Under the pieces are notes generated by a model. It worked only from the letters and a program-made list of their open reading frames with translations, was not told where the DNA came from and did not search any database. Positions 41,552 through 49,321 of a stretch of 64,000 nucleotides of DNA are shown here, piece by piece (position 1 is the stretch's first letter; every line of letters begins with the position of its first letter). The DNA is from Paenibacillus tepidiphilus. Lineage in GTDB: Bacteria; Bacillota; Bacilli; Paenibacillales; Paenibacillaceae. Location of the stretch: positions 124,001-188,000 of the forward strand of contig NZ_VWRQ01000011.1 of NCBI RefSeq assembly GCF_008635795.1, read 5' to 3'. The position numbers and the translations under genes are program-made.

Positions 41552-42004
41552 ATGGCACACAAAACATGGAGCTTTAAGGATGCAAGCGGGAAAGAAGTCG
41601 TCATGAGCAACGGCGACATTCTGAGCTTTCAGGATATTATTGAGCGCATGAACAGCAGTGAAGCTGAGCTTTCTCCCAAGGAGCATCACTCTGTCGGCAA
41701 GAGTAAACTCAGCCTTGTACTAGGCAAAGCCGGTAGCACAGGCGATACAGGCAGTATGGGAGATACCGATTGCATGGGAGATACCGTCAGCGTGGGAGAT
41801 ACCGGCTGTATGGGTGATATCGTCAGCATGGGCGATACCGTCAGCATGGACGATATCATCAGCATGGGTGATATCGTCAGCATGGGAGATACCGTCAGCA
41901 TAGACGATACCCTCAGCTTGGGAGATGCCGTCAGCATGGACAATAACGATTGCACGGGTGATACCCGGGGTACGGGCGATCATTGGCATCATCCTTCTGC
42001 CTGA
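41552..42004 (+). CDS. Unrecognised protein with a hexapeptide-repeat C-terminus
   Basis: 150 residues, family not recognised. The first 55 or so residues form an ordinary globular start (Trp-Ser-Phe-Lys-Asp-Ala-Ser-Gly-Lys-Glu-Val-Val and Asp-Ile-Ile-Glu-Arg-Met-Asn). Residues of about 62-143 are about 13 hexapeptides of the form Met-Gly-Asp-Thr-Val-Ser with a large hydrophobic residue every sixth position, and the end is His-Trp-His-His. The DNA repeats with an 18-bp period. The period suggests a beta-solenoid, but strict Gly-Asp at positions 2-3 is unlike acetyltransferase hexapeptides. GAAGGAG 8 nt before ATG 41552 decides the start. It is divergent from a LysR gene. Confidence 0.6.
   Translation: MAHKTWSFKDASGKEVVMSNGDILSFQDIIERMNSSEAELSPKEHHSVGKSKLSLVLGKAGSTGDTGSMGDTDCMGDTVSVGDTGCMGDIVSMGDTVSMDDIISMGDIVSMGDTVSIDDTLSLGDAVSMDNNDCTGDTRGTGDHWHHPSA
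41734..41980 (+). repeat. 18-bp tandem repeat within a coding region (about 13.7 copies)
   Basis: Units of the form AGCATGGGAGATACCGTC recur every 18 bp. Changes between units are mostly synonymous or swap Thr/Ile, Gly/Asp and Met/Val/Ile/Leu, so the array seems held under protein-level constraint while its DNA drifts. Confidence 0.85.
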
Positions 42005-42116
42005 TTGGAGGTTAATGTTAGTTAGAGGTCCCAGTCGGAATGTAAGCGTTACCGGCACGGTTAGGCTAAAAGTTACGGCTGTCACTTTAACACTTTGGCC
42101 GGAGAAGTTACGCAGC

Positions 42117-42411
42117 AGCCAAATGTGGTCGGTTTTTCATACACATGAGGGCCGTTTGCGCTACTTGGAGCCAAATGTGGTCGGTTTTTCATACACATGA
42201 GGGCCGTTTGCGCTACTTGGAGCCAAATGTGGTCGGTTTTTCATACTCATGCGGGCCGTTTGCGCTACTTGGAGCCAAATGTGGTCGGTTTTTCGTACAC
42301 ATGCGAGCCGTTTACGCTAGGAGCAGCCGAATGTGGTTGGTTTTTCGTACACATGCGGACCGTGTACGCTGGCAGGAGCCGAATGTGGTTGGTTTTTCAT
42401 ACACAGTTGGA
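42117..42411. repeat. 52-bp tandem repeat array, five full copies and a partial sixth
   Basis: Units starting AGCCAAATGTGGTCGG begin at 42117, 42169, 42221, 42273, 42325 and 42377, exactly 52 bp apart. The first three are nearly identical and the later ones diverge (AGCCGAATGTGGTTGG). 52 is not a multiple of three and no ribosome binding site is present, so the ORFs in it are not genes. The array fills most of the gap 42005-42608; 42005-42116 holds nothing I can identify. Confidence 0.9.
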
Positions 42412-42450
42412 AGCCGAGGTTAAGACAACGAAGTTGAACGCTGCTACAGT

Positions 42451-42482
42451 AATAAAGACGCTCCTGACGGAGCGTCTTTATT
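42451..42482. terminator. Bidirectional terminator
   Basis: Perfect 14-bp stem AATAAAGACGCTCC/GGAGCGTCTTTATT with a 4-nt loop (TGAC) and T-rich sequence on the plus side. It lies between the repeat-array region and the convergent OsmC gene. Confidence 0.85.
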
Positions 42483-42608
42483 GTCTTTATGTTTGCTTTC
42501 ACGTTATCCGGAGCTATGTTATCCATTGGAACCGCCGTATGCGGACCCACATGAACGGTGGTGTAAGATGACGGTGGCTTGCCGTCCCTCCTGCCCGATC
42601 AGGATTCT

Positions 42609-43058
42609 TCAGCTGACGGCGATTACCACGATTGGCTCCGTGGATATCTGTACGTTGCCCGCCACCGCCCTGGAGATCATGCAGGCGCTCTCTGCTTTGT
42701 GGGCGATACGCTCCGCCTTCCGGACATCCTCATCCGTTGCATCCACAGGTAGAGTAATGACCGGGGAGTGCTTGATGGCTTCATAGGTAAAAATGTTGTT
42801 CGTGACATCCACCGTAGCCTTGGAGGTCAGAGTCAGACTTGCAGGTGTGATTGCTGACCGTTCCAGCATCGCCGCCAGGGTGATGAGATAACAGGTCGCT
42901 GCCGCGCCGAGCAGCATCTCATCCGGGTTCGTGCCCACGCCGGGCCCGCCCATCCCCTGCGGGATGGAGATTTGCGTCTTTAACTGACCGGCGTCGATCG
43001 TGCCCGTGCTGTTCCGTCCGCCGTTCCAGACTGCGTTCAGTACAAACGGATGCTTCAT
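42609..43058 (-). CDS. OsmC/Ohr-type peroxiredoxin (SACOL1771-like)
   Basis: 149 residues. The two OsmC cysteines are present in Ala-Thr-Cys-Tyr-Leu-Ile-Thr-Leu (about 59-66) and Ala-Cys-Met-Ile-Ser-Arg-Ala (about 128-134). The fold start Leu-Asn-Ala-Val-Trp-Asn-Gly-Gly and Gly-Thr-Asn-Pro-Asp-Glu-Met-Leu-Leu-Gly-Ala-Ala are typical. It reduces organic hydroperoxides using thiols. The start ATG at 43058 is 4 bp after the stop of the flavin oxidoreductase gene, whose end contains its ribosome binding site (GGAAGGG), so the two are translationally coupled. Confidence 0.9.
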   Translation of the reverse strand: MKHPFVLNAVWNGGRNSTGTIDAGQLKTQISIPQGMGGPGVGTNPDEMLLGAAATCYLITLAAMLERSAITPASLTLTSKATVDVTNNIFTYEAIKHSPVITLPVDATDEDVRKAERIAHKAESACMISRAVAGNVQISTEPIVVIAVS

Positions 43059-43062
43059 CCGT

Positions 43063-44187
43063 TTACCCTTCCACCACCGGGAACCAGCCCGGAACATGCA
43101 CAATCATGTTCCAGATCGGGTCCGGAATGACCAGCCGCTCCTGGTCCTGCTTGGTCAGGTTCACGGCAATATGCTCTTCATTGCCGGATTCCAGCTTCTC
43201 CACCCAGTCCGGCTCGATGATCAGCTCACGGCCAAGCGCCAGCAGCGGAACACCCGTACTGATCGCTGCCAAAGCCTCATCCGCTGTATGAATATTGCCT
43301 ACACCAATAACAGGAGCCTTGTCTCCGACCCGCTCCAGAATCCATTCCATCCGGGTCTTGGATTCATCTGCGCCCCGTCTCGGCTTGGACCAGAAATCAT
43401 TAAGTGACACATGAATGTAATCCAGGCCCTTCTCCTTGATAGCATCCAGCAGAATGAAGGTTTCTTCCATCGTCAATCCCGGTGTCTCCGGCTCTTCCGG
43501 GGAGAAACGGTAACCGATAATGAACGGCGCTGTGGCATGCTTCTGGACGACCGCTTGAATCCGGTCGATAATCTCCAGCGGGAAGGTCAGCCGCTTATGC
43601 GCATCCCCGCCGAAGCGGTCTTCTCTGCGGTTCGAGTGCGGCGACACGAACTGCTGGATCAGGTAGCCGTTGGCGCCGTGAATCTCCACACCGTCGAATC
43701 CGGCTGCAATGGCCCGCCGGGTAGCTTCGGCGAAATCGGTAATGATCTGTTCGACCTCAGCCTCGGTCAGCTCGCGTGGTACCGGGGAGCCCGGCCGCTC
43801 GCTGGGGACGGCGCTCGGCGCCACGACATCGCCGCCGACCTCATTCGGCGGGCACTGCCGTCCGCCGTGGAAGATTTGCAGGACGGCCTTGGCGCCCTGC
43901 TCCTTGATCGTGCCGGCCAGCCGGGTCAGGCCGGGGATGAACTCATCGCCGAAGGCCGCGAATTGATCGGCGAAGCCTTTACCATTCGGCGACACGTAAG
44001 TCACAGCCGTAATCACCATGCCGGCTCCGCCGGTCCGGCGGGCGTAGTAGGCCAGCTCCGCATCGGACACGGTGCCGTCCTCGTTAGAAGAGGAATGGGT
44101 CATCGGGGCCATGACGATTCGGTTCTTCAGCGTGATGCCGTTCGGTAGCGGCACATTCTCTAGGATCGGACTGTATTTCGGATTCAT
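43063..44187 (-). CDS. Old yellow enzyme family NADH:flavin oxidoreductase
   Basis: 374 residues, FMN TIM barrel. Met-Ala-Pro-Met-Thr-His (about 27-32), His-Gly-Gly-Arg-Gln (about 104-108), Glu-Ile-His-Gly-Ala-Asn-Gly-Tyr-Leu (about 167-175) with the substrate-binding His-x2-Asn, and Asn-Arg-Arg-Glu-Asp-Arg-Phe-Gly-Gly are diagnostic. It reduces alpha,beta-unsaturated carbonyls and similar electrophiles. It is first gene of a two-gene operon with an OsmC peroxiredoxin, which points to peroxide and electrophile defence. GAGGAG precedes the ATG. Confidence 0.92.
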   Translation of the reverse strand: MNPKYSPILENVPLPNGITLKNRIVMAPMTHSSSNEDGTVSDAELAYYARRTGGAGMVITAVTYVSPNGKGFADQFAAFGDEFIPGLTRLAGTIKEQGAKAVLQIFHGGRQCPPNEVGGDVVAPSAVPSERPGSPVPRELTEAEVEQIITDFAEATRRAIAAGFDGVEIHGANGYLIQQFVSPHSNRREDRFGGDAHKRLTFPLEIIDRIQAVVQKHATAPFIIGYRFSPEEPETPGLTMEETFILLDAIKEKGLDYIHVSLNDFWSKPRRGADESKTRMEWILERVGDKAPVIGVGNIHTADEALAAISTGVPLLALGRELIIEPDWVEKLESGNEEHIAVNLTKQDQERLVIPDPIWNMIVHVPGWFPVVEG

Positions 44188-44262
44188 TTACTCCACTCCT
44201 CTGGGAAATTTTTTGGTATAGTTATAGACCTCAGGTATCTTACTTAAACAATTATAGTTACT

Positions 44263-45474
44263 TTAATTCAATAATTCAAAATCTGATTCCATTTTATCGG
44301 CTTGAACGATTAGAAAATGTGGCTGCATGCTCAACCGCTGGAACCATTTATCATGCCAGCTGCGGTATTGCGGATTGTTCATATCGCCCATCACGGGCTG
44401 CGGCTCTACCATGTTCCTGATCCGGAAACAGCTGGCTGTCGTATTAACGATCTCGCCCAGCGGCCGGGTGAAGAAGGAGACCTGAACAGGTCCGGACTCC
44501 TGCTTGTTCCACGTTTCCGTGATCCGTTCGGTGGCGAAATAATTCCCCGCAGCCTCCCCTTGCTGTTCCATGAACGGATGGTGAATGGAATAGAGCAAGG
44601 TTGCCCCGGGCTTCAGTACCCGCCGGAACTCCTGAAATACGGGCGTCCAATCCTTAATGTAGTGAAGTGTTAACGAGCTTAATATCAGATCAAAGGATGC
44701 GTCGGGAAATGGAAGAGGCTCCGACAGATCATGCACCAAGGCCGTTCCGCGGCCGCCAATCCGCCTTAGGCAAGCTTCAACCATAGAAGAACTGAAGTCA
44801 ACAGCGGTCACGTCCGCACCTTTCTGCAACAGATAATCCGTGTACCAGCCTGCTGCGCACCCTGCATCCAGCACATTCATCCCGTTCAAATCACTGGGCA
44901 AGAGCTGAATCATTGCAGGTCTTTCATAGTAAGCATTGTGCCCGCTGTCCGTATCCACATGCTTCTCATAATCCGGCGCCAGCTTATTGTAGCTGTCGAT
45001 GAGCGAGTGCTTGAAATCGTGTGACGGTGTCATCTCCATATGAATCAGCGGATAGGGTTTTCCCAAATCATCAAGCTCCGATCTGCCAACCTGCCGGAAT
45101 CCGCACCGCACATAGAATTGATAGGCGCCTTCATTCTGTTCGTTAACATCGACTAGCAGCCGTTCACCCTTCAATTTCGCAATATGAGCGACCAAGCGCC
45201 GGCCGACGCCTGTGCCGAAATGCTCCGGGTCCACGAACAATGTGTCAATCTTGCTGCCCTCCACTCCGGCGAAGCCGAGCGGCTGCCCGGTCTCGTCAAC
45301 CTCCGCATATAACTCTGCAGATCTTAAGGCCCCATCCTTCACCGCCTGATGATTAAATTCAAAATCCGCCTCTGCCAAAAAATGATGCGTCTCCTTCACA
45401 GCCCTGTACCAAATCTGCACAAGCTTGTCATAGTCTTGTTCCCGAACCGCAGTTATGTATGTTAACACACGCAT
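44263..45474 (-). CDS. Fusion of a GNAT acetyltransferase and a SAM methyltransferase
   Basis: 403 residues in one uninterrupted frame. Residues 1 to about 148 are a GNAT domain (Arg-Ala-Val-Lys-Glu-Thr-His-His-Phe-Leu near the start, Val-Asp-Pro-Glu-His-Phe-Gly-Thr-Gly-Val-Gly-Arg-Arg-Leu for acetyl-CoA, Tyr-Gln-Phe-Tyr-Val-Arg-Cys-Gly-Phe). Residues of about 160-400 are a methyltransferase with Val-Leu-Asp-Ala-Gly-Cys-Ala-Ala-Gly-Trp-Tyr as motif I and Ser-Leu-Thr-Leu-His-Tyr-Ile as motif IV. Each half is complete on its own. Substrates are unknown; a joint role in modifying one small molecule is possible. The ATG at 45474 is close to AGAGG, and the GTG two codons later is an alternative start. 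Confidence 0.87.
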   Translation of the reverse strand: MRVLTYITAVREQDYDKLVQIWYRAVKETHHFLAEADFEFNHQAVKDGALRSAELYAEVDETGQPLGFAGVEGSKIDTLFVDPEHFGTGVGRRLVAHIAKLKGERLLVDVNEQNEGAYQFYVRCGFRQVGRSELDDLGKPYPLIHMEMTPSHDFKHSLIDSYNKLAPDYEKHVDTDSGHNAYYERPAMIQLLPSDLNGMNVLDAGCAAGWYTDYLLQKGADVTAVDFSSSMVEACLRRIGGRGTALVHDLSEPLPFPDASFDLILSSLTLHYIKDWTPVFQEFRRVLKPGATLLYSIHHPFMEQQGEAAGNYFATERITETWNKQESGPVQVSFFTRPLGEIVNTTASCFRIRNMVEPQPVMGDMNNPQYRSWHDKWFQRLSMQPHFLIVQADKMESDFELLN

Positions 45475-45552
45475 TCCTCTCTTTCATGCAGTCACTTCCA
45501 ATTCTACTGTTCTGTACCGCAGATTGTACCATGAGCGCTCCCGCAAAGCATA

Positions 45553-45581
45553 GAAAAAGCGCATAGCCGCAGCTACGCGCT
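45553..45581 (-). terminator. Terminator of the amino-acid ABC transporter operon
   Basis: Minus-strand stem AGCGCGTAGC with GCTATGCGCT (one G-U pair; 45558-45581), then TTTTT. It lies about 38 bp past the ATPase stop. Confidence 0.85.
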
Positions 45582-45618
45582 CCTATATCATATGTTCGGC
45601 ATTGCTCTCTCAACGGTT

Positions 45619-46362
45619 CTAATCCCGGTTCAGGAAAGTCCGGGTCCGTTCCAGCTGCGGGTTACCGAAGATTTGCTCCGGTGTCCCCGACTCGGCGATC
45701 TCACCATTCTCCATGAAGAAGATGCGGTCCGCCACATCACGGGCAAAGCTCATTTCATGGGTAACAATGATCATCGTCATGTTCTCTTCCGCCAGCGTCC
45801 GGATGACCCGCAGCACCTCGCCGGTCAGCTCGGGATCGAGCGCCGACGTAGGCTCGTCGAACAGCAGAATGTCCGGGTTCAGCATCAGCGCTCTGGCAAT
45901 CGCCACCCGCTGCTTCTGTCCGCCCGACAACAGGGACGGGTATACATCAGCTTTATCGGCCAGGCCCACTTTGGCAAGCAGCTCCAGGCTCCGGGCCGCA
46001 ATTACTTCCGTGCTCTCCCGCTTCAGCGTTCGCGGAGCCAGCTCCAGATTGCCCCGCACCGTGAGATGGGGAAAGAGATTGAAATGCTGAAACACCATGC
46101 CCATGGTTGAGGTGATCTTCCGGATGTCGGCTGCAGCGGCATATTTGCCGTTCTGAACGAGCGGCTTGCCGTGAATCAGAATGCTGCCGCCGTTTACTTC
46201 CTCCAGGTGGACCAGGCTGCGCAGCATTGTGCTTTTGCCGGAGCCCGAGGGTCCAATGACCGCCACAACCTCACCGGGAGATACCGAGAAATTAATCGCC
46301 TTCAGCACGTCCAGGCTGCCGAAGGATTTCTGTAGTTGTTGAACTTCAATCATACTGCTCAT
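45619..46362 (-). CDS. Amino-acid ABC transporter ATP-binding protein
   Basis: 247 residues. Walker A Gly-Pro-Ser-Gly-Ser-Gly-Lys-Ser-Thr (about 38-46), signature [10 protein letters not shown] (about 140-149) and Walker B [12 protein letters not shown] are all intact. The length and HisP/GlnQ-like sequence mark the polar amino acid subfamily. It is the third gene of an operon after the binding protein and permease (14 bp gap) and energises import of a polar amino acid, possibly cystine or an arginine/glutamine-type substrate. Confidence 0.95.
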   Translation of the reverse strand: MSSMIEVQQLQKSFGSLDVLKAINFSVSPGEVVAVIGPSGSGKSTMLRSLVHLEEVNGGSILIHGKPLVQNGKYAAAADIRKITSTMGMVFQHFNLFPHLTVRGNLELAPRTLKRESTEVIAARSLELLAKVGLADKADVYPSLLSGGQKQRVAIARALMLNPDILLFDEPTSALDPELTGEVLRVIRTLAEENMTMIIVTHEMSFARDVADRIFFMENGEIAESGTPEQIFGNPQLERTRTFLNRD

Positions 46363-46376
46363 CGTTAGACAGTCCT

Positions 46377-47036
46377 CTACTCGAATTTGAAACGTTTCTC
46401 CAGCCCCTTAAAGAATAAGGTCAGCACCAGTGTCATCAGCAAATAAATAACGCCTGCCACCACAAACGGGGTCACTGTAAAGTCACGGTTTACCGCCGTC
46501 TTCGCATAGTTGAGCAGCTCCGGTACAGCTACGGCATAGAGCAAGGCAGTATCTTTTACGAGAGTAATCGACTCATTGGCTACCGCAGGCAGAGCCACCC
46601 GGAACATTTGGGCCAGAATTACCTTGCGCAGCGTCTGCCATTTACTGAGACCGAGCACCTTGGCAGCTTCGTGCTGGCCCTTGTCAATAGAGAGCAGCCC
46701 CCCGCGGAAAATCTCGGCGAAATAAGCCCCGTAATTCAGGACGAACCCCAGACAGGCTGCGACAAAGCGGTCGAAGACCAGATACTCGCCAATTACCGGA
46801 ATCTGCGGCAGACCGAAGCAGAAGAACAGCAGCTGCAGCAAGAGCGGTGTACCGCGCATGACGTAAATATAGGTGTGGGCGATCCAGGCCAGGGGCTTCA
46901 AGCGGCTCTTGGCCATCAGCGTAACCAGCATCCCGAGCGGGATGGACAGCACGATGACGATCAGGAACAGCAGGATGGTAGTCCGCGCCCCCTCCAGCAT
47001 CGGTCCCGAAATTTGTATAATGTAGTCCAGATTCAT
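46377..47036 (-). CDS. Amino-acid ABC transporter permease
   Basis: 219 residues, HisM/GlnP type with about five membrane segments. The EAA loop [15 protein letters not shown] (about 124-138) docks to the ATPase. Arg-Gly-Thr-Pro-Leu-Leu-Leu-Gln-Leu (about 60-68) and Asn-Tyr-Gly-Ala-Tyr-Phe-Ala-Glu are family hallmarks. It lies between the binding protein and ATPase genes, 30 and 14 bp away. Confidence 0.94.
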   Translation of the reverse strand: MNLDYIIQISGPMLEGARTTILLFLIVIVLSIPLGMLVTLMAKSRLKPLAWIAHTYIYVMRGTPLLLQLLFFCFGLPQIPVIGEYLVFDRFVAACLGFVLNYGAYFAEIFRGGLLSIDKGQHEAAKVLGLSKWQTLRKVILAQMFRVALPAVANESITLVKDTALLYAVAVPELLNYAKTAVNRDFTVTPFVVAGVIYLLMTLVLTLFFKGLEKRFKFE

Positions 47037-47066
47037 TGCTTCAACCGACTCCTAATGATCACTGTC

Positions 47067-47840
47067 TTAATTCAGTACCTTGTTCTCTCCGAACCATTTG
47101 GTGGAAATTTCTGCGGCGGTGCCATCGCTGCTCAGCTCATCCAGTGCTTCCTGCAGCTCTTCCAGCAGAGCCTCATTGTCCTTCTTGATGCCGACCCCGT
47201 ATTGCTCGGGAGCCAGTGATTCATCCAGCAATTTATACGTATCCGGCTCAATGGACATATAGTATCTGGCCACTACCTCATCAATAACCACGCCGTCCAC
47301 ACGTTTGGACTTCAGATCCGTCAGAGCCAGCACATTGTCGGAGAATTCGGATACCCCGGCAACCTCGTCCTTGATCGGATTGGCATTCAAGGCATCAGCG
47401 GCCGAGGACAGGCTCTGCAGCCCGACCTCCTTACCGGCCAGATCACTGAGCTGGGCCAGTTCGGAATCCGCCAGCACGACAACAACCTGGCTGTTCTCCA
47501 GGTAAGGCTTGGTGAACAAGACCTTCTCTTTACGTTCGTCCGTAATGGTGTAGCCGTTCCAGATCATATCAATGCGTCCGCTGTTCAGCTCGGATTCCTT
47601 GGCCGACCAGTCGATCGGCTGGAAGGTAATCTCTTTGCCCATTTTCTCGGCGGCCGCTTTGGCATAATCAATGTCGAAGCCGACAATTTCATTGTTCTCG
47701 TCGCGGAAGCCCATCGGTGCAAACTTGTCATCAATCCCGATGACCAGCTTTCCGTCTCCGTTATCTGCACCCGAGCAACCTGCGATCGTGGCCATTACCG
47801 TAAAGGCTGCCAGTATTACCCCAAATTTCCGTCTCTTCAT
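47067..47840 (-). CDS. Amino-acid ABC transporter substrate-binding lipoprotein
   Basis: 257 residues. Lipoprotein signal with Thr-Ile-Ala-Gly-Cys-Ser (Cys about 22). The mature protein is a SBP_bac_3 fold: Leu-Val-Ile-Gly-Ile-Asp-Asp-Lys-Phe-Ala-Pro-Met-Gly-Phe, Gly-Phe-Asp-Ile-Asp-Tyr-Ala-Lys-Ala and Asn-Ser-Gly-Arg-Ile-Asp-Met-Ile-Trp-Asn-Gly-Tyr-Thr-Ile. The Trp-Asn-Gly pattern resembles binding proteins for cystine and polar amino acids, but specificity cannot be settled by eye. GGGGGAG precedes the ATG. It is first gene of the operon. Confidence 0.94.
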   Translation of the reverse strand: MKRRKFGVILAAFTVMATIAGCSGADNGDGKLVIGIDDKFAPMGFRDENNEIVGFDIDYAKAAAEKMGKEITFQPIDWSAKESELNSGRIDMIWNGYTITDERKEKVLFTKPYLENSQVVVVLADSELAQLSDLAGKEVGLQSLSSAADALNANPIKDEVAGVSEFSDNVLALTDLKSKRVDGVVIDEVVARYYMSIEPDTYKLLDESLAPEQYGVGIKKDNEALLEELQEALDELSSDGTAAEISTKWFGENKVLN

Positions 47841-47944
47841 CTCTTTCTACTCCCCCTAGTAAGTTGCTTGCAGCATCATACGCTTTAGTTCGCTACCACG
47901 TTATCAGAGTATCATAATAACACAAGCTGTGAATGCCGTCGATA

Positions 47945-47974
47945 GCAAAGAGAAAGACTCCCGCCAATCGGGAG
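47945..47974 (-). terminator. Terminator after the DUF817 gene
   Basis: Minus-strand stem CTCCCG/CGGGAG (47958-47963 and 47969-47974), loop of 5 nt, followed by TCTTTCTCTTT. It starts about 16 bp past the stop. Confidence 0.7.
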
Positions 47975-47989
47975 CCGCTGAGAGAGAAA

Positions 47990-48769
47990 TCAGATTCTGT
48001 TACCGCCTTGTCTTGTCGCCTTAACATGCTTCAACTGCGCCACGATAATAACGCTGATGATGACCAAGAGAAACCAGGAGCTGATCTTGCTGAAGCTGAC
48101 CGGCTGCCAGACTTCGTGCTGGTCGGGGTACTTCCAGGCATTGAAGAAGGTGGCGATATTCTCAGCCAGCCAGATAAAGAAACCTACAATGGCAAAAGCC
48201 AGCGTCAAAGGCATCCGGTAAGTCACTGTCCGCACCCGGTAAATGATCCACGTTCTCCAGAAGACAACGACGACAAGCGCCGTCAGCCACCAGCGGAAAT
48301 CCGGAAGGAAATGATGGGTGAAGAAGTCCAGATAGATGGCCCCTCCCAGCAATCCCGCACTTAACAGTCCGGGCCAGCCGGTCATATCCATATCCAGCCT
48401 GCGCCAGATTTGGCACATGAAGCTTGCGACGCTTGCATACATAAATCCGCTATAGAGCGGAACCCCGAACAGCTTGGTCAGCCCCGGTTCCGGATACGCC
48501 CATGAACCCATGTGCACCTTGTAAATCTCCAGCAGCAGGCCGATAATGTGAAAGACGCAGATCACCTTGATCTCATCAAGTGTCTCCAGTCCGGAGCGGT
48601 ACATCAAAACCTGTACGGTCAGCAGTACAAGCAGAATCAGATCATACCGTTCAATAAAAGGCACCTGAACGGTGCCTGACAATGCCAATGTCCCGAAGAT
48701 CGCCACCGGAAAAATGCAGCTCATCGCCTGATGATATCCAAAATGCAGCAGCTGTACGATTGATTTCAT
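47990..48769 (-). CDS. DUF817 integral membrane protein
   Basis: 259 residues with about eight membrane segments. Features typical of DUF817: Arg-Ser-Gly-Leu-Glu-Thr-Leu-Asp-Glu-Ile-Lys-Val-Ile, His-Met-Gly-Ser-Trp-Ala-Tyr-Pro-Glu, Pro-Leu-Tyr-Ser-Gly-Phe-Met-Tyr-Ala and a Trp-rich C-terminal half. The family has no established function. GAGGTG is upstream of ATG 48769, which starts the conserved Lys-Ser-Ile-Val-Gln-Leu-Leu-His segment; the 17 codons open upstream have no ribosome binding site. It is monocistronic. Confidence 0.87.
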   Translation of the reverse strand: MKSIVQLLHFGYHQAMSCIFPVAIFGTLALSGTVQVPFIERYDLILLVLLTVQVLMYRSGLETLDEIKVICVFHIIGLLLEIYKVHMGSWAYPEPGLTKLFGVPLYSGFMYASVASFMCQIWRRLDMDMTGWPGLLSAGLLGGAIYLDFFTHHFLPDFRWWLTALVVVVFWRTWIIYRVRTVTYRMPLTLAFAIVGFFIWLAENIATFFNAWKYPDQHEVWQPVSFSKISSWFLLVIISVIIVAQLKHVKATRQGGNRI

Positions 48770-48887
48770 GAATGAAGCACCTCGCCGTAAGTATTGTAAA
48801 ACTAATTTATCGTTTAACAATAAATTAATATTTATTTATAATATATTATTATTGCCCGAGATGCAAAGACATTCCCTTTTCAGACAG

Positions 48888-48927
48888 CAAAAATAACCCG
48901 GGCAAGCTTGAGAGCAAGCTTAACCGG
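48888..48927 (-). terminator. Terminator after the MmcQ/YjbR gene
   Basis: Minus-strand stem CCCGG..AAGCTTG with CAAGCTT..CCGGG (48897-48927) and TTATTTTTG after it. It lies about 20 bp past the stop. Confidence 0.8.
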
Positions 48928-48947
48928 GCTCATTGTTTACTGTGGTG

Positions 48948-49316
48948 TTATTGCGACTGGATTTCCGGAGTATCACGGTGCTTACGCTTCAATTTGGGCC
49001 GGGTCAACTCGTAGCTGTGCCGAACCATCTCACGGATGTCATCACCGGACAGCTCACCATCCAGAATTAACGTGTTCCAATGCGTTTTATTCATATGGTA
49101 ACCCGGCGTTACTTCCGCAAATAAGCCCCTCCAGAAATCTGCCCGCTCCGGTTCACATTTCAGATTGACGCACAGGTGGCCGTTCCGGTAATAGACGAGT
49201 GCGAACAACTTTTTATTACCGTTGTGGCGGACAGCTGTCCACTCAATGCCGAAGGGATGGTCTTCGTAAGTGCTTGAGAAAGACAGACAATAATCAATGA
49301 TTTCCTCATAGGTCAC
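48948..49316 (-). CDS. MmcQ/YjbR family protein
   Basis: 122 residues. Tyr-Glu-Asp-His-Pro-Phe-Gly (about 17-23), Phe-Ala-Leu-Val-Tyr-Tyr-Arg-Asn-Gly-His-Leu-Cys-Val-Asn-Leu-Lys-Cys-Glu-Pro and Thr-Pro-Gly-Tyr-His-Met-Asn-Lys-Thr-His-Trp-Asn are the family core. These small proteins have a CyaY-like, possibly DNA-binding, fold of unsettled function. I choose the GTG at 49316, just past the LysR stop and downstream of AAAGGAG. The ATG at 49409 would overlap the LysR gene by 88 bp and adds residues outside the family. Confidence 0.85.
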   Translation of the reverse strand: MTYEEIIDYCLSFSSTYEDHPFGIEWTAVRHNGNKKLFALVYYRNGHLCVNLKCEPERADFWRGLFAEVTPGYHMNKTHWNTLILDGELSGDDIREMVRHSYELTRPKLKRKHRDTPEIQSQ

Positions 49317-49321
49317 CCTGG

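Noticed and set aside
41686-42085. Minus-strand ORFs across the hexapeptide-repeat gene (89 and 121 codons)
   Set aside because: An 18-bp repeat keeps several frames open automatically. The ribosome binding site and the non-repetitive N-terminal part support the plus-strand gene.
42117-42571. ORFs inside the 52-bp repeats, and the idea of a CRISPR array
   Set aside because: The period is not a multiple of three and there is no ribosome binding site. The repeats are contiguous with no unique spacers, and no cas gene is present.
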